Shown here in pieces: positions 1-11,152 of a stretch of 64,000 bases of DNA. Below the pieces are notes generated by a model. It was not told the origin of the DNA and made no database searches. It saw only the letters and a list, made by a program, of their open reading frames with translations. Position 1 is the stretch's first letter; each line of letters opens with the position of its first letter. A program made the position numbers and the translations under genes. The stretch lies in contig ML682067.1 in assembly GCA_007922195.1 (NCBI GenBank), positions 2,624,495-2,688,494 on the forward strand. Reading direction: 5' to 3'. The stretch comes from Podocnemis expansa (Eukaryota; Chordata; Testudines; Podocnemididae).

Positions 1-99
1 TCCTCACAGAAGACTGTGGGTATATAACAAGCTGTAGATATGAACAGTACCACTAACTTTAGTTTGCAAAGTGGGCATTTCTGAACTCAAGTATTTTTA

Positions 100-480
100 G
101 TTACTCGTAAACTCTAAGGTCAGAAGGGACCAGTATGATCACCTACTCTGACCACCTGCACAATGCAGGCCACCCACTCCTGTGATAAACCTCTAACCTA
201 TGACTGAGTTGTTGAAGTCCTAAAATCATGATTTAAAGACTTTAAGGTACAGAGAATTCACCAGCAAGTGAGCCATGCCCCTTGCTACAGAGGAAGGCAA
301 AAAAAACCCTACAGCCCTAGCCAATCAGCCCTGGGAGGAAAATTCCCTCCTGACCCCAAATGTGGCTATCTGTTAAGCCTTGAGCATGTGGGCAAGTCTC
401 GTCAGCCAGTCATCCAAGAAAGAATTCTCTGTAATAACTCAGAACCCACTCCATTCCAATGAAAATCAAATGACTCTATT
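100..480 (-). repeat. CR1 LINE 3' end fragment
   Basis: The segment reads as the reverse complement of a CR1 3' UTR. It has the 'aaggtcagaagggacca' motif at its left, a 'ctgaccacctgcacaatgca' block, and a downstream 'gaggaaaattccctcctgac' block. The 3' tip is therefore at about position 115 and the element is 5' truncated. A related copy of the same tail lies at 21398-21545. No coding part remains. Confidence 0.75.
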
Positions 481-1069
481 TTAGATTTAACTTGAGCTGG
501 ACCTAAACTTTTAAACTGAAGGTCTATTTGACATAAAAGCACTTCCCAGGATACGTTTCTTATGTTTTTTTCTTGTGGCACACAGTAACTGTTTTATTAC
601 AAACGTACGTTTCTTCATTCCAACTAAAAGCAATTTTATAAAGCACAAATAGAAGAGCTAAACAAAGAGAAGCCCTGAACACTTAAAGGAAATGGAGATA
701 TGCTAGTAACAATGCTACCTCAATCTAACAGTAAAACGTAGGTATGGAGCACCCAAAAAATAATAGAAGGATGGCAACATTTTATCCTTTCTGCAAAGCC
801 AAACAGATAATCCTTAGAAAAAAGATCTCCATTTATTCTCCAATTTTTTTGGAGAATTTTTTTATATCAATGACAGCAGGACTTGTTCAGAGAACAAACT
901 CAATAATAGAGTAATTCTAAAAACTCTAGTGCAATGTGATTAGAGTCCTTTTGTGTCTGTATCCTACATGTCATCTGTTAATATGTTATTCACATTCACT
1001 CTGTGGAAAATTAAAGTAACCAAGAGGTTGGGGTGTTCTTTGTAAAATGGAGGTTTACCTTATATATTT

Positions 1070-1405
1070 ATCTGATAACAAGTTACAGATGTATAAGCTT
1101 GATAGAATTGTAATTTTTATTAATTGTGATTGATAATATCAGTTTATTTCTAACCATTTTTTATTTTTATCTATTTAAATTTTCCCTCATATGCAAAACC
1201 ATGGGTTTTGAGCATTTGTAAAAAATTGTATCAATTTTTTTTCCCCACAGTTGTGGGAAATTATGGATGAGTCAGACAGTAATTATTTAATGACAGCAGA
1301 CACTGAGATTCAAAAAGTTTAAGGTTCGTAACCTTTAACCCACAAATTTTGAATACAAATTATGCAAAGTAAAAATGCTTACATCAAACTCTAATTATCA
1401 GGCAG

Positions 1406-1446
<41 letters not shown>

Positions 1447-1600
1447 TTTTTACTTTGCCTATCTGTAAATTTTGATTATCATTGATCGAAATACTTTTCA
1501 TTGGTTTATGTGTGAACAGTGAAATCACCGTTCAACGTTTATCGATAAAAATTTATCTTTCCCAACCTAAATATGCATTATACGTAAGTCAGTTTTTATG
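1070..1600. repeat. Unclassified interspersed repeat, copy A
   Basis: This segment aligns by eye, in the same orientation and order, with 41890-42272. Shared blocks include 'tttttatctatttaa', 'taattattta(a/g)tgacagcaga' followed by 'ctgagattcaaaaa', 'tactttg(c/t)ct' followed by 'tgtaaatt', and 'taaaaattgaatctttcc'-like sequence at the end. Copy A contains an (AT)n-T(n) expansion at 1411-1451 that copy B lacks. I do not recognise the family and see no ORF. An LTR, a non-autonomous DNA element, or a UTR of a longer element are all possible. Confidence 0.6.
1411..1451. repeat. (AT)n microsatellite followed by T tract
   Basis: About 14 AT units run directly into a 14-base T tract. It lies inside the unclassified repeat copy A and is absent from copy B, so it expanded after insertion. 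Confidence 0.95.
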
Positions 1601-1767
1601 TGTGTATTATCTGAAATTAGAGTAATTTCTACATTATTAGCTGTCCAATTGGTCTTGCAACATTCTGCATGCATTGTCAAGTTTCACATTGCTAATTTCC
1701 TAACAAGCACAGTTTGTTTTTAAATGCCCCAAGGCCAGTTTACTAAGTCCAAACACAAGCTCTGCAA

Positions 1768-1800
1768 GTAAAAAAAAAAGAAAAAAAAGAAAAAAAAATA
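1768..1800. repeat. A-rich simple repeat
   Basis: A run of A9-10 blocks separated by single G residues, in HMGA2 intron 2. No element that would own it as a tail is obvious. Confidence 0.8.
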
Positions 1801-2252
1801 CCAAGAAATTTTAAATATACCACACAATCAGGATCTCAGGGCACATTGTGTCTCAACTGATTTAAGGGCATTTACTTTTTAAAGTATAACAAAACAAAGC
1901 ACCAATACTTGTGTGAGTATTTTTAGCTCCCTGGCAGTTTGTGTAATACATTTTTAATTGTGATGTGTAATGGTTTGCAAGAGAACACCCAATCAATTAA
2001 TCATGAGTGCCTTCTCACATCCGCTCTGTGAGTTCTAGTGGTGTACGTTTATCTTACATGTTGTGAACACTATAGTACATTTCACTGAGCACATTTTGAA
2101 AACCATAGGCCACACACTATTCTATAGAAATTCCAGCAATTTTCAACTGCATGTGGAGCAACCTAGTTCATATATATAGGATCTCAGCAAAGTTAACAAG
2201 CAGGGCTTTGAGAGCTGGAAAAGGAGAGAGAGGCCTTTTCAATTAATACATA

Positions 2253-2253
2253 C

Positions 2254-2287
<34 letters not shown>

Positions 2288-2288
2288 G
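2253..2288. repeat. Compound (TA)n(CA)n microsatellite
   Basis: A TA dinucleotide run passes directly into a CA run in HMGA2 intron 2. Confidence 0.95.
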
Positions 2289-4484
2289 TCAGAAAGTTAC
2301 AACTGTAATTCATTGTTTTAAAAAGTGATATCACCAATAACTGAACCATGAGTTTTTGTTTGTTTCTAAATTACCAAATCTTGCAGTTCACGTTTACTAC
2401 CAGGAAAGTTATCATAAAAGAAAGTGTATGAATTAAAAACTTTGAGACGTCAAATGTGAAATTCTAACATGCCTATTTTTTAAAAGGGAAACAAATAGCT
2501 ATTTGAAACATGATCCCAAAGCTTTTACTGGGTTTTTTTATTTTTAAAGTTCTGCAACTGTTTAACACTCTGGAATATTTACCAAATATTTGTGCATTTT
2601 ACCCAAGATATGTACTTTCACAACTATTTCATTACAAAAATTAAAAACAAATCAGATATATATTTAAGAAAACATCAAAGATTTTTAATGGTAAATAAGT
2701 GTGCCCTTTGGTCAAATTTTAATATATCTGTAATGTTTGACTTAGTTACAGTAGTTACTTGGTGAACTCTGAAATCAAAAAGGTGCAATTAATTTGCTCA
2801 GTTTTTAATTCAGACTACAAAAGGAACCACATACACCAAAATGATGTCAACATGACTAAACTGCACATCATTTTGTATAATGAAAAAAAGTCTTTCCTAG
2901 TTTAAAATGAGTTTTAAATCACTCAGATTTATTAAGAGATTTTTAATATCTCTATTGGAAATAACTTTTGGAAATATATTTTCATGAATTTTCACTTTAA
3001 AATTGTTATGCCTGATACAAATACTACAAAGAGCAATGTATACTCCCCCATAGTAATATTCAAAATGTTTAATCCCAAATTTGGATTTTCCAAACTAATA
3101 AAAATGTGTCTTATGCTTTGAGCAATTACAGTTAAACTATTTTATACGTAATCTCAGGTACATTTTTAACTATACAAAGAAAAAACCTAAATACCTAAGC
3201 TTACTAGTGTTTTTTGTATATTTTTATATATCTAACCTGAAAAGTACAATTTTTGCCAACCTATCAGTTTGTTGATAGAATATACTGTCTTCCTCAGCCT
3301 AGATACTAAAAAACAATTGGAAATTCAAACACTTTAGGAAAATGTTCCTTGACCTAATGTTCAAAACATTTAAAACAGACATGAAACCATATTCCCCCCA
3401 TAAACAACTTAATATTTATCACTAGTTGCTATGGTAATTTATAACACTAAAAACTATCAAACTTAACACAATCAGTGCCCACAGGCACAAAGTAAACCAC
3501 ATTTAAAAATTAACTATAATCAGATGAGCTAACAGCCATCTTCCAACACCCATTTTACCATACAACTACTAAAGAGTAAAAGACACTGATACACTTCACC
3601 ACCACAGTTCACTCCCAGATTTCATAAGCTTTTGTTTTCAACTCAGTACCTGTAAATCAGTGCTAACAGCGGTAGATCACTCTACAGAACCATTAGTCCT
3701 GTATTTATTTACAAGACTATCTATTCACTTCTTATTTTCACCAAAAAAAATTCACATATAAACATATTATTGGACTTATTGGCATGATTTTATAATACAC
3801 AGCACTAGCAAATTTAAATAAAATTAAGGTAGTTTTTCAGGTTGCATTTGCAATGTAAAGCCCATGAACTAAAAGGACTGACTTCACAGGGCTGTACCAT
3901 TGCTGAACGTATTCAGAACCACTGTGGCATCCATCTGCAAGCAAGTCCAAAGTGTAGGAGTGGATCAAAAGACTAATATTGCTTCAAGAAACAGACTCTT
4001 CAAAAGTGATTACCAAACAGTACATGGTAGGCTGCTACTATAACTCACAGTTTACTTCATCATTTCATTTTATAACAGTAAAATTTAAGAAATGCACTTA
4101 TTTCTATCAACACACAATTGGATTTACTTCTAATTACCGTATGTTGACAAAGCATTTAGCTTTAATACACAGACTGGGTTTGAAGTAGTAATGTAAATAA
4201 GTGTACAGGAAATTAATCTTCATTTTTGTGCTTAAGAGGCTTTTGAAACCCCCAATGGGGAAAATAATATTAATAATAAAAATTCATAATTTTGATTTTC
4301 TTTCTAGACCACAATTCTAGCTAGAGAAGATCTCAATGAATATCTCAAACATTTCATTATTTCATACGCTATGCACTGTATGAAATGTAAATTGCACTCA
4401 TGTTCTGTGCCCCTGGGGTCTTTCTATAGGATATGTTAATTCTGATCTTTAAAAGGTAAAATGCAGGAAATAAGTAGCCTCCAT

Positions 4485-4600
4485 TACAGTGGAACAATTT
4501 GTCTAGTGGTGATGCTGAGAGGCATTGAGTCAAACTGTAAACCCTGTAGATGATAGAAACCACTTCAAGCCAGAGGGTGCTTCTACGCCCCCGCCCCCAC
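4485..4600. repeat. Short interspersed repeat near HMGA2 exon 2 (also at 20135-20255)
   Basis: Both loci share the order 'caattTGT.TAGTGG', 'GCTGA.AG.CATTGA', 'CTGTAAACCCTGTA', and 'GATG(A)GAAACCACTT.AAGCCA'. The shared peptide-level shadow on the minus strand confirms a common source, not coding sequence. The family is not identified. A MITE or SINE fragment is likely. It sits about 150 bp downstream of the exon 2 donor in intron 2. Confidence 0.65.
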
Positions 4601-4753
4601 CCCCACCTCTCCTTGTTCCCTATGTTCCCTTATTAAAAATGGTTCAAACCCTACAGCTCAGAGGCTGAAAGACTGAAATAATTTGAAAAATAACTGACGA
4701 GTGGATAGGAATTGTTGAAAACTCTCTCCCTCCCAACCCCCTTACAACCTCAC

Positions 4754-4840
4754 CTTCTGAGCTGCTTTAGAGGGACTCTTGTTTTTGCTTCCTCTTGGTC
4801 TTCCTCTTGGTCTTTTAGGAGATGGTTCTCCAGTTGGTTC
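4754..4840 (-). CDS. HMGA2: HMGA2 exon 2 (AT-hook 2)
   Basis: HMGA2 is a small chromatin protein that binds the minor groove of AT-rich DNA through three AT-hooks. Read on the minus strand, the exon is 87 bp, 29 codons, phase 0 at both ends. Its acceptor is tttag before GAACC and its donor is CAGAAG before GTGAGG. It encodes residues 38-66, starting [11 protein letters not shown] and ending SPSKAAQK. The second AT-hook core P-R-G-R-P-R is at residues 48-53. From memory of other vertebrates this position reads PRGRPK, so K to R at residue 53 is a difference to check. The R codon sits in a near-perfect 12-bp tandem repeat (4787-4798 and 4799-4810). Exon length matches the 87 bp I know for mammalian exon 2. 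Confidence 0.97.
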
Positions 4841-6252
4841 CTAAACACAGGAAAACATGCTATTGTGGCAACAATCTCCATAAAAAACTACACAAATAGA
4901 CCTTAAGTATAAACTGCAACCGAAGAGCTGGTTAAAAACACATGAAATATAAATGAATGGTACAAAGTTGAAAGTGAAGTAGAGAACTTCAGGCTGGATA
5001 CTAAAAGGCTTCATTTAAATTGCAATTATGTGACAAAATAATGACCATTTGCATCCTCTAAGAAAAGTAAAAGGCAACAGAAATAACCTGATCGCTAGCG
5101 TGGATGGCACTTTTAAACTTTGTGGAAGCATGATTAGTCAAAAGCAGTTACTCATTTCATCTAGATTCCATCTTACCAGTAGACAATTGTTGTATGTTGT
5201 TTCCATCACAAACATTTTTTGAAAATGCTCCACAGTGAAAAACTGGGAAGTAATCTGCCATCAGGTTTCTTTTAAGGGCACAAATCAGACCAATTTTTAT
5301 TTGCTTTTCTTGTTATGAAGTTCACACTATATTTCCACTTAATCCAATCTTAACCCTCTTTTGTGAAAATGCAAAGGTAAAGCTTTCTTTACACCCGACG
5401 TTTGGCATGCAGGATACGGACAATGTACATTTGTGGCAACAAAACAGCTGGACCTAAAGAGTGTACCATGCCTCCACCAGCCCAGTTATTACAGCATTTT
5501 AACAGTTTTCTTAACCGGCCCCTGTGCTTGATAGTAAATAAACCACTCATTAAATGGCTACGAATGACTAATAGTCGGGACTCCAAATATTTATTCAGTG
5601 AATCATAAATATTATAAAACTCCCCTCGTTCTAAATATTGAACATTTCATTCAGATTACAGGATGTGGGAAAACTAATTAAAGACAGTTTGTTCAGCGAA
5701 ACCAGGCTCCAACCCTTTCACTCCCTGCCCCATCAGGCTGCGCAGGAGCCTGAGGCAGGGAGGCATTGTCGGGCACCTCCGGCCCGAAGACGTTTTGGGA
5801 GCTGCACTTTCTCTCTCCGCCAGCTATTCCCACGCCAACCCATCGCCATGCTCAGACCTTTGCGGCGCCCATGCTGCGGGCCGGTTTCGTCGCACGAGCA
5901 CGTTGCCGGAGGGAGCCAGGTGGCCAGTGAGTTTGCGGGGCGGGAAGCTGCGAAGCGGCCCGGGGCCGAGCGGGAAAACGTGGGGCTGCGCCGGCGTGGG
6001 GGTGTTTGGGGAGCCCCGGCAGCTGCGCACGCCGCTGCTGCACGGAGCGCGCGTTTGGAAAGCCCGCCGAAAGGCGCTGGCGCCGCGAGCCCGGCCGTGC
6101 GGGACAGGCGATGCCCCCCTCTTCCCGCGCGACGGAAATGCCAAAAGGTGCGACTCCGGCGCGCCTCCGTCCCGCGCACACGCGCCCGGGGCGCCGAGCG
6201 GAGCCGCTCCGGCGGCGCTGCCCCTTTCCCGCCCCCCCGCCGCGGTACTGAC
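4841..6252 (-). other. HMGA2: HMGA2 intron 1
   Basis: An intron of 1412 bp lies between the exon 1 donor (GTCAGT, minus strand 6252-6247) and the exon 2 acceptor. Its right third (from about 5750) is part of the CpG island. Its left two thirds are ordinary AT-rich sequence with no other feature that I can identify. Long ORFs in several frames at 5640-6250 are products of GC-rich, stop-poor sequence. Confidence 0.9.
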
Positions 6253-6363
6253 TTGGGGCTGCTTCCTGGGTCTGCCCCGGCCTCGCTTCTGCGGCGCGGA
6301 GGCGGCAGGTTGCTCCGGGGCGGGCGCCGAGGTGGAGGGCTGGCCGTCCCCGCGGGTGCTCAT
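6253..6363 (-). CDS. HMGA2: HMGA2 exon 1, coding part (start codon and AT-hook 1)
   Basis: The minus-strand ATG is at 6363-6361 in the context GGCAGGATGA, with A at -3. The 37 codons begin MSTRGDGQPSTSA and end GRGRPRKQPQ, closely matching the HMGA2 N-terminus. The first AT-hook (KRGRGRPRK) is at residues 26-34. The exon ends CCCCAA before GTCAGT, a usable donor with C instead of purine at +3. It joins exon 2 in phase 0. Together the two exons give the first 66 residues of a protein that is about 109 residues in mammals. The start was chosen by homology and Kozak context. Upstream in-frame sequence is open but GC-rich 5' UTR. Confidence 0.97.
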
Positions 6364-6635
6364 CCTGCCGCCGCGCTGAGTCTCTGGGAGCCGGAGGCGG
6401 AGGAAGGGGCTCGCCGCTCTCCCGCCGGGGGCCCGGGCTGGTGAGGAGCGAGGGGGCGGCGGCGGCGCGCGGCGCGGCGCGGCGCGAGGAAAGAAAGGGC
6501 AGAAAGCTGCCTCCGGCCAGTGGCGGCGGCTCAGAGGAGGCACATGGCACGGGCGGCCGCCGCTCGCCGGGCTGCAGCAGGCTGGGCAGATGCGGGGCTC
6601 GGCGGCGGCAGGGCGCTCATTTGAGGGGGGAGCCA

Positions 6636-6667
<32 letters not shown>

Positions 6668-6676
6668 GGAGGGAAG
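6636..6676. promoter_or_regulatory. HMGA2: Polypurine/polypyrimidine tract in HMGA2 5' UTR or promoter
   Basis: On the plus strand, (GAAA)n runs into (GA)n, so the gene's sense strand reads (TC)n then (TTTC)n about 275-310 bp upstream of the ATG. Mammalian HMGA2 has a polymorphic TC-rich tract upstream of its start codon that affects promoter activity. The position and composition here suggest the same element. Functional equivalence is inference. Confidence 0.7.
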
Positions 6677-7344
6677 CAGGGGGTCGCGCCTGGTGTCTGG
6701 GAGGCGAGCGGCTGGGGCTGGAAATATCACTTCGCCGGTCCTGCCCACGGCTCGAGCCGGGATGAGTAAAAGGAAAAACAAAAACAAGCAGGCGAGCCCC
6801 CCCGCCCCCAAACCAAAAACACCTTTGCTCGGGGGTGGAAAAAACAGGAGGGGGCTGGGGGGAGAAATCTCCCGGGAGGAGCAGGAGGCAGGGCGAAAAA
6901 GCGAGGCTCGGGGGCTGGCCCGGGGCCAGAGAAAACATTAGAAATACAGAGGCAGCCTGGAGCGCGCGGAGCAACTCACGTGTCCGGCGCCGTTCAGGCC
7001 CAACTCCCTGCTGCAGGTTTAAAGGGACAGGCTGGGGATTCCCGCCGCCGCCGCCTCCCAGGCCCCTCTCCCTCCAACCTCAGCCCCTCAGCTTCGGGCA
7101 CCTACCAGTGCACCTTGCCACTCTGCCGCAGCTTGACTGGCAAGGGGAAAGGTCTCCGTTCCCGCTAAGCTGTGCGTGCGCGCCACAAAATAAAGCGGGC
7201 GCAAAAACATTAATATTTTTATGCTACTTTCAGAGGGCGGTTTGAAGCAGGGTGTTTCGGATAAGGTTCTGTCATTTAGAACATCATTTCCGACACTATA
7301 TCGAACTAAAATTTAGATATTGTTTGCATCGTACATACGTAGAA

Positions 7345-7402
7345 AGGAATAGAATAGAATCATATAGAGTTGGAAGGGACCTCATGCGATCATCTAGTAC
7401 GT
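7345..7402 (-). repeat. CR1 3' tip fragment
   Basis: 'agaatcatatagagttggaa' followed by 'gggacctcatgcgatcatctag' is the reverse complement of a CR1 3' end. Only about 55 bp remain, just outside the CpG island. Confidence 0.7.
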
Positions 7403-7980
7403 GCTTCATTGCGCTCACAAGGTCGACCACGCTCACTGGAGTGCGCACAAATTTGGACACTGGTTCCAAACATTTGCACAAAAGAAATTTGTTGCGCACA
7501 CAGCCTATGAACAATTAGAGGGAACTTTGGTAAAGGTCTGGCAACAAACTTTTCTAACAGTTGCTCCTCAGCTGCCTCCTGTGAGGCTTATTTTGTTCAG
7601 CCCCCGTCAACTCAGCCTCCAAACCTATGCATCCAGGTGAGGCGTGTAGGAAATCCACTGAGGTAAGACCCTTCCAAACAGCATCTGAAGCATCAGTCAG
7701 TATTTCTGACGCAAATAACAGTAATTTGAAAAGTAAAATATCTACCCCAGGCTATGGCATAACGATGCACGAGTTTCACTGATAAATAATCTCACAACCG
7801 TGGATTTGGGCAAACGTTCCTTTCTAGACCTCTCAACGGCCTTCTGTACAATTAACCACTAAACAGTGCTGGTTCACCAGCTTGACTTCTTTGCCCCAAG
7901 ACCTCTCACATGCAACAGCCCTGAAGTTTTAGTGCTGCCTTCCCTCCTGTTTGACCTGTAGGTCTAACTAGAGTCTCAAT

Positions 7981-8096
7981 AAAGCAAACAGGGAGTCCTG
8001 TGGCACTTTTAAAGACCAACAAATTCATAAGCTGTCTGGGGAGAAAATCCCACTTCATCAGATGCTTTGAAGATGGGGGAATTTACAGAATGGATT
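7981..8096. mobile_element. Penelope-like fold-back repeat, fragment 1
   Basis: It contains 'ggagtcctgtggcactttta', 'gagaaaatcccacttcatca' and 'gatgctttgaagatggggga' in the order seen in the fuller copy at 24918-25261. Only the left arm and part of the middle are present. I could not find target duplications. Confidence 0.6.
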
Positions 8097-10364
8097 CTTA
8101 GTGCTACATCTGCATCTGCTGATAAAGAGACAATGCAGTTACTCATCTGTACTTAGACTTTGGCGGGGAGGGGGAGGAAAAAACGGTTCCTGGATGAAGT
8201 GCAGCTGGCTCAAAATACAGCTTGCTTGGGCGGAGGTGATGCTGATAAGAAAGAGGCACACTTTGAGGAACTGCCTGAATCCCTTTGTCAAAATGGTGTA
8301 CTCTCCAACTGTCTAGAAAGAGCAGAGGTTAGAATCTTACCAAAATGATCAGCTAGTGTCCGGAAGTGTCTTCTCTCATCTTCAGCCATTCTCTCCTCTC
8401 AGATACAAACCAAGCCACAATAATTCATGCCTTTAGCATGGTAACGGGGCTGAACTGCCACAATTCGCTATCCATAGGACTGATTATGAAGGCTAGAAAG
8501 GCTTCAGCTGGTTGAAGACAAGAGTCCGCCTCCCAGCACAGAACACTGAGAGCATCACCCCAGTGCTTTCACATGCTGCTGTCACTTCTCATCTAATTCT
8601 GTAGGCACTTCAAGGTCTTGAGTATATTCTAGGCATGGGCCAAAATGTTCTATTAATTCTTCTACTTGACACCTAGATTCTATAGGTGATAGGTGTGTTA
8701 GAAACTCACAGCTTGCTAGAGATAGGCAAACAATTTTTACTCTAGGACTAACAAAACATATCCATGCCTGGTTCACCCGCACTAGAAGAACCAAGACTAC
8801 CGGTAGGGGACAGATGAGCTACCATGGACTATGAGATGTCACTGCAAACAGATTGGCTAAAGAGAATAATCCTAGAACACTCCTTAGGGCTGAAAATCTT
8901 CTTAATCCAGTCTCAGACCTTCTCAAGTCCCACAAAGCAACTAGCCATGACGATGGAGATAGTTCATGTGTAAAACCTCTGGGCAATCAAAATCATATAG
9001 ACAGACAGCCACTTTGATCCGTTTTCCACATCCTGTGAAGAAAGCTGAGGGTCTCCAAGTCCATCCTGTACAATCAAAAGATTTAATCGTTGCATGAGAA
9101 GAGCAAGATTTCAAACAGATCATAAAATCAATAGTTTCAGGTATAGCAGTAAATAATTTTTATAACATCTATTTATCTTGTTGATGTCTCTGTAAGACAA
9201 CGGTACGTGAAATTCCTATGATCTTTTATCTCCAAAACCACTGTCCTTATTAATTCATTCCATATGGGCTATTAATAGTCTTGTGTGTCTTCACCAAGTT
9301 CTTAACTGTTCTGGTGACAATGCTATGATTCAAAAAGTTGTATTAACGTATTGTCATATTCAGACAACATTCACATCAGACCAGAATTGTCCAGAATTGT
9401 CTGATTTTGAAAGCTGTTTAGGGCAGAGGCTGTCTCCTTTTGTATTGGTGTTTGCGCTGTAGGTAGCATGACAGAATTCTAATCCTGGTTGGGATATTTG
9501 GAGGTTACTTCAATAAAAATGAATAATAGTTAATAACAACAGCAAACAAACAAGTGTTACTATCCAATATATAAAGGGTCACGAGTCATCATTCATCTGT
9601 AGCTGACTCTACTTCTTCATCCCTGAAAACCACAACTTGAATCAACATGGCATTCTTGCTGGATCAAAAAAGGAAGAATTCGTCCTCTGACTAATCACAC
9701 ATCTTAGTTCTAATTCAAGCCACTCATACCCAGAGTACCTGAACACAGAAGCCAAGAGGATATATAGTACTCAGAATAGATTCCTAGCTACAAAGTTTTT
9801 GAGGCATTGGCTTACTAGAAAATAACCTTTGTATCAAAGTGTAATCATAAGGTGAACAAATATTTCTCAAAGGACGTAACAGCATGAGGAACAGATGCTG
9901 TCTGCCCATTCTAGCTGAAGATTCTTGTAACAGAGTGAGTCACCCGATGTCCCACCACTGGCCCCAGGAGTGACTCTACAGGGGAGCCTCACCTTTCTTT
10001 TTCCCTGACTTGGCACCAATTCATCATCTGGCACAGACCAGACTAAAAAGAAGCCAAAACAAACTAATCTAAATAAGTATGTCTTCTTCAATGGAGCCCC
10101 AAGGAAAGAGCATTTGAAATAATCTCAGGACCTGGGTTGAGAGCTCTAAAATTTGATGTCCAAAGCAAAGTCTCAGTGCCTGGTCAGGTTGCCCTTCTGG
10201 AGATGGAAGCATTTACCACCTCTTGCAGGCCATTCAGTTTCCTCCCAAACCTGCTCAGCTTCCTCTGCCTGTTTAAACAGGTCACTAGAGCAAAGTCAGG
10301 AGTCTCCTGCATCAGCCACAGGCTTTTCTGTTTTGTGAGGTCCAGGTCGGCCCTTACGTGGGCA

Positions 10365-10505
10365 GCGAGAGCAAGTGTTTAAGAGCAAGTTAGACAAGCA
10401 CCTGTCAGAGATGGCTTAAGAAGGTACTTCGCCCTGCTTTGAGTGCCAGGGACTGGACTAGATGACCTCTCTTGGTCCCTTCCCATTTCTAAGGTTCTAA
10501 ACTCC
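10365..10505 (+). repeat. CR1 LINE 3' end fragment
   Basis: 'aagcacctgtcagagatggc' and 'ggactagatgacctctcttg' followed by 'gtcccttcccatttctaagg' form the plus-sense CR1 3' UTR end. Confidence 0.75.
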
Positions 10506-10834
10506 TTCACATTCTCCTTAGGCACAAAACAACTCAAAAATAAAGAGAAGAATTTCAATTCATCATAATAGTTCTCAAGTGGCCATGTAGTGTCTGGTTT
10601 TCCATTCTAATGGAGATGATTTCTAGGTACCCACTCCTTTAACAGCCTCCCAGTCTTGTCAAGTGAGGACCACTGTTCCACCTAGACCCTCTATCCCTGA
10701 ATTTGATGGTGTGTTCATTAATTGGAGCATACATGAATAAAGAAGAACAAGGAGAGCCTACTTTCTCCCAGGAAAGAGGTTTTGGCTTAGCTTTAAGTAT
10801 TAATTTATCAACAAAGATCACTCAAAGAGATTTG

Positions 10835-11152
10835 GGATAGAACCTGGTAACAGTCTTTCAATATACTTAGGAGTGTTACAGAGAACAGTGATCATGTAGT
10901 GTTCATGTCCACTGAAGCTAGGACAGGAAGTAATGGGCTTAATTTGCAGCGAGAGAGATTTAGGTTAGATATTAGGTAAAGCTTTCTAACAATAAGCTTC
11001 GTTAAACATTAGAATAGGCTGCCAAACAAGGTTGTGGAATTCCTATCATTGGAAGTGTTTAAGCACAAGTTGGACATACACCTGTCAGGGATGGTCTAGA
11101 TTTACTTGATACTAGATGACTTCTTGAGGTCCTGTCTAGCCTTGCATTTCTA
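10835..11152 (+). repeat. CR1 LINE 3' UTR fragment
   Basis: A second, more complete plus-sense CR1 3' end includes 'aggctgccaaacaaggttgt', 'ggaagtgtttaagcacaagt' and 'actagatgacttcttgaggt'. It lies about 330 bp after the previous fragment in the same orientation. The two could be one insertion with later sequence between them, or two insertions. Confidence 0.75.

Larger units (their letters stand above)
1..4753 (-). other. HMGA2: HMGA2 intron 2 (partial, runs off left edge)
   Basis: This AT-rich stretch lies 3' of the exon 2 splice donor on the minus strand. I looked on the minus strand for the short third exon, which in other vertebrates encodes the third AT-hook, and did not find it, so intron 2 must continue leftward. 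It holds a CR1 tail, one copy of an unclassified repeat, AT and CA microsatellites, and a short repeat near exon 2. The remainder, notably about 2.3-4.4 kb, has no ORF or repeat that I recognise. Confidence 0.85.
5750..7200 (-). promoter_or_regulatory. HMGA2: CpG island spanning HMGA2 promoter, 5' UTR and exon 1
   Basis: GC and CpG content rise sharply from about 5750 and fall at about 7200, against an AT-rich background on both sides. The island covers the start of intron 1, exon 1, the presumed 5' UTR and the core promoter, as expected for a developmentally regulated gene. The transcription start cannot be fixed from sequence. In mammals the HMGA2 5' UTR is several hundred bases long, which would place it near 6.9-7.2 kb here. 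Several GGGCGG-type or CCGCCC-type Sp1-like boxes are visible. Confidence 0.85.

Noticed and set aside
1..4753. HMGA2 exon 3
   Set aside because: I searched the minus strand for a short exon encoding the third AT-hook ([15 protein letters not shown]) and found none. It presumably lies left of the window.
5638..6636. Long overlapping ORFs (up to 270 codons) on both strands around 5.6-6.7 kb
   Set aside because: They arise in the stop-poor CpG island. Only the 37 codons of HMGA2 exon 1 match a known protein and end at a splice donor.
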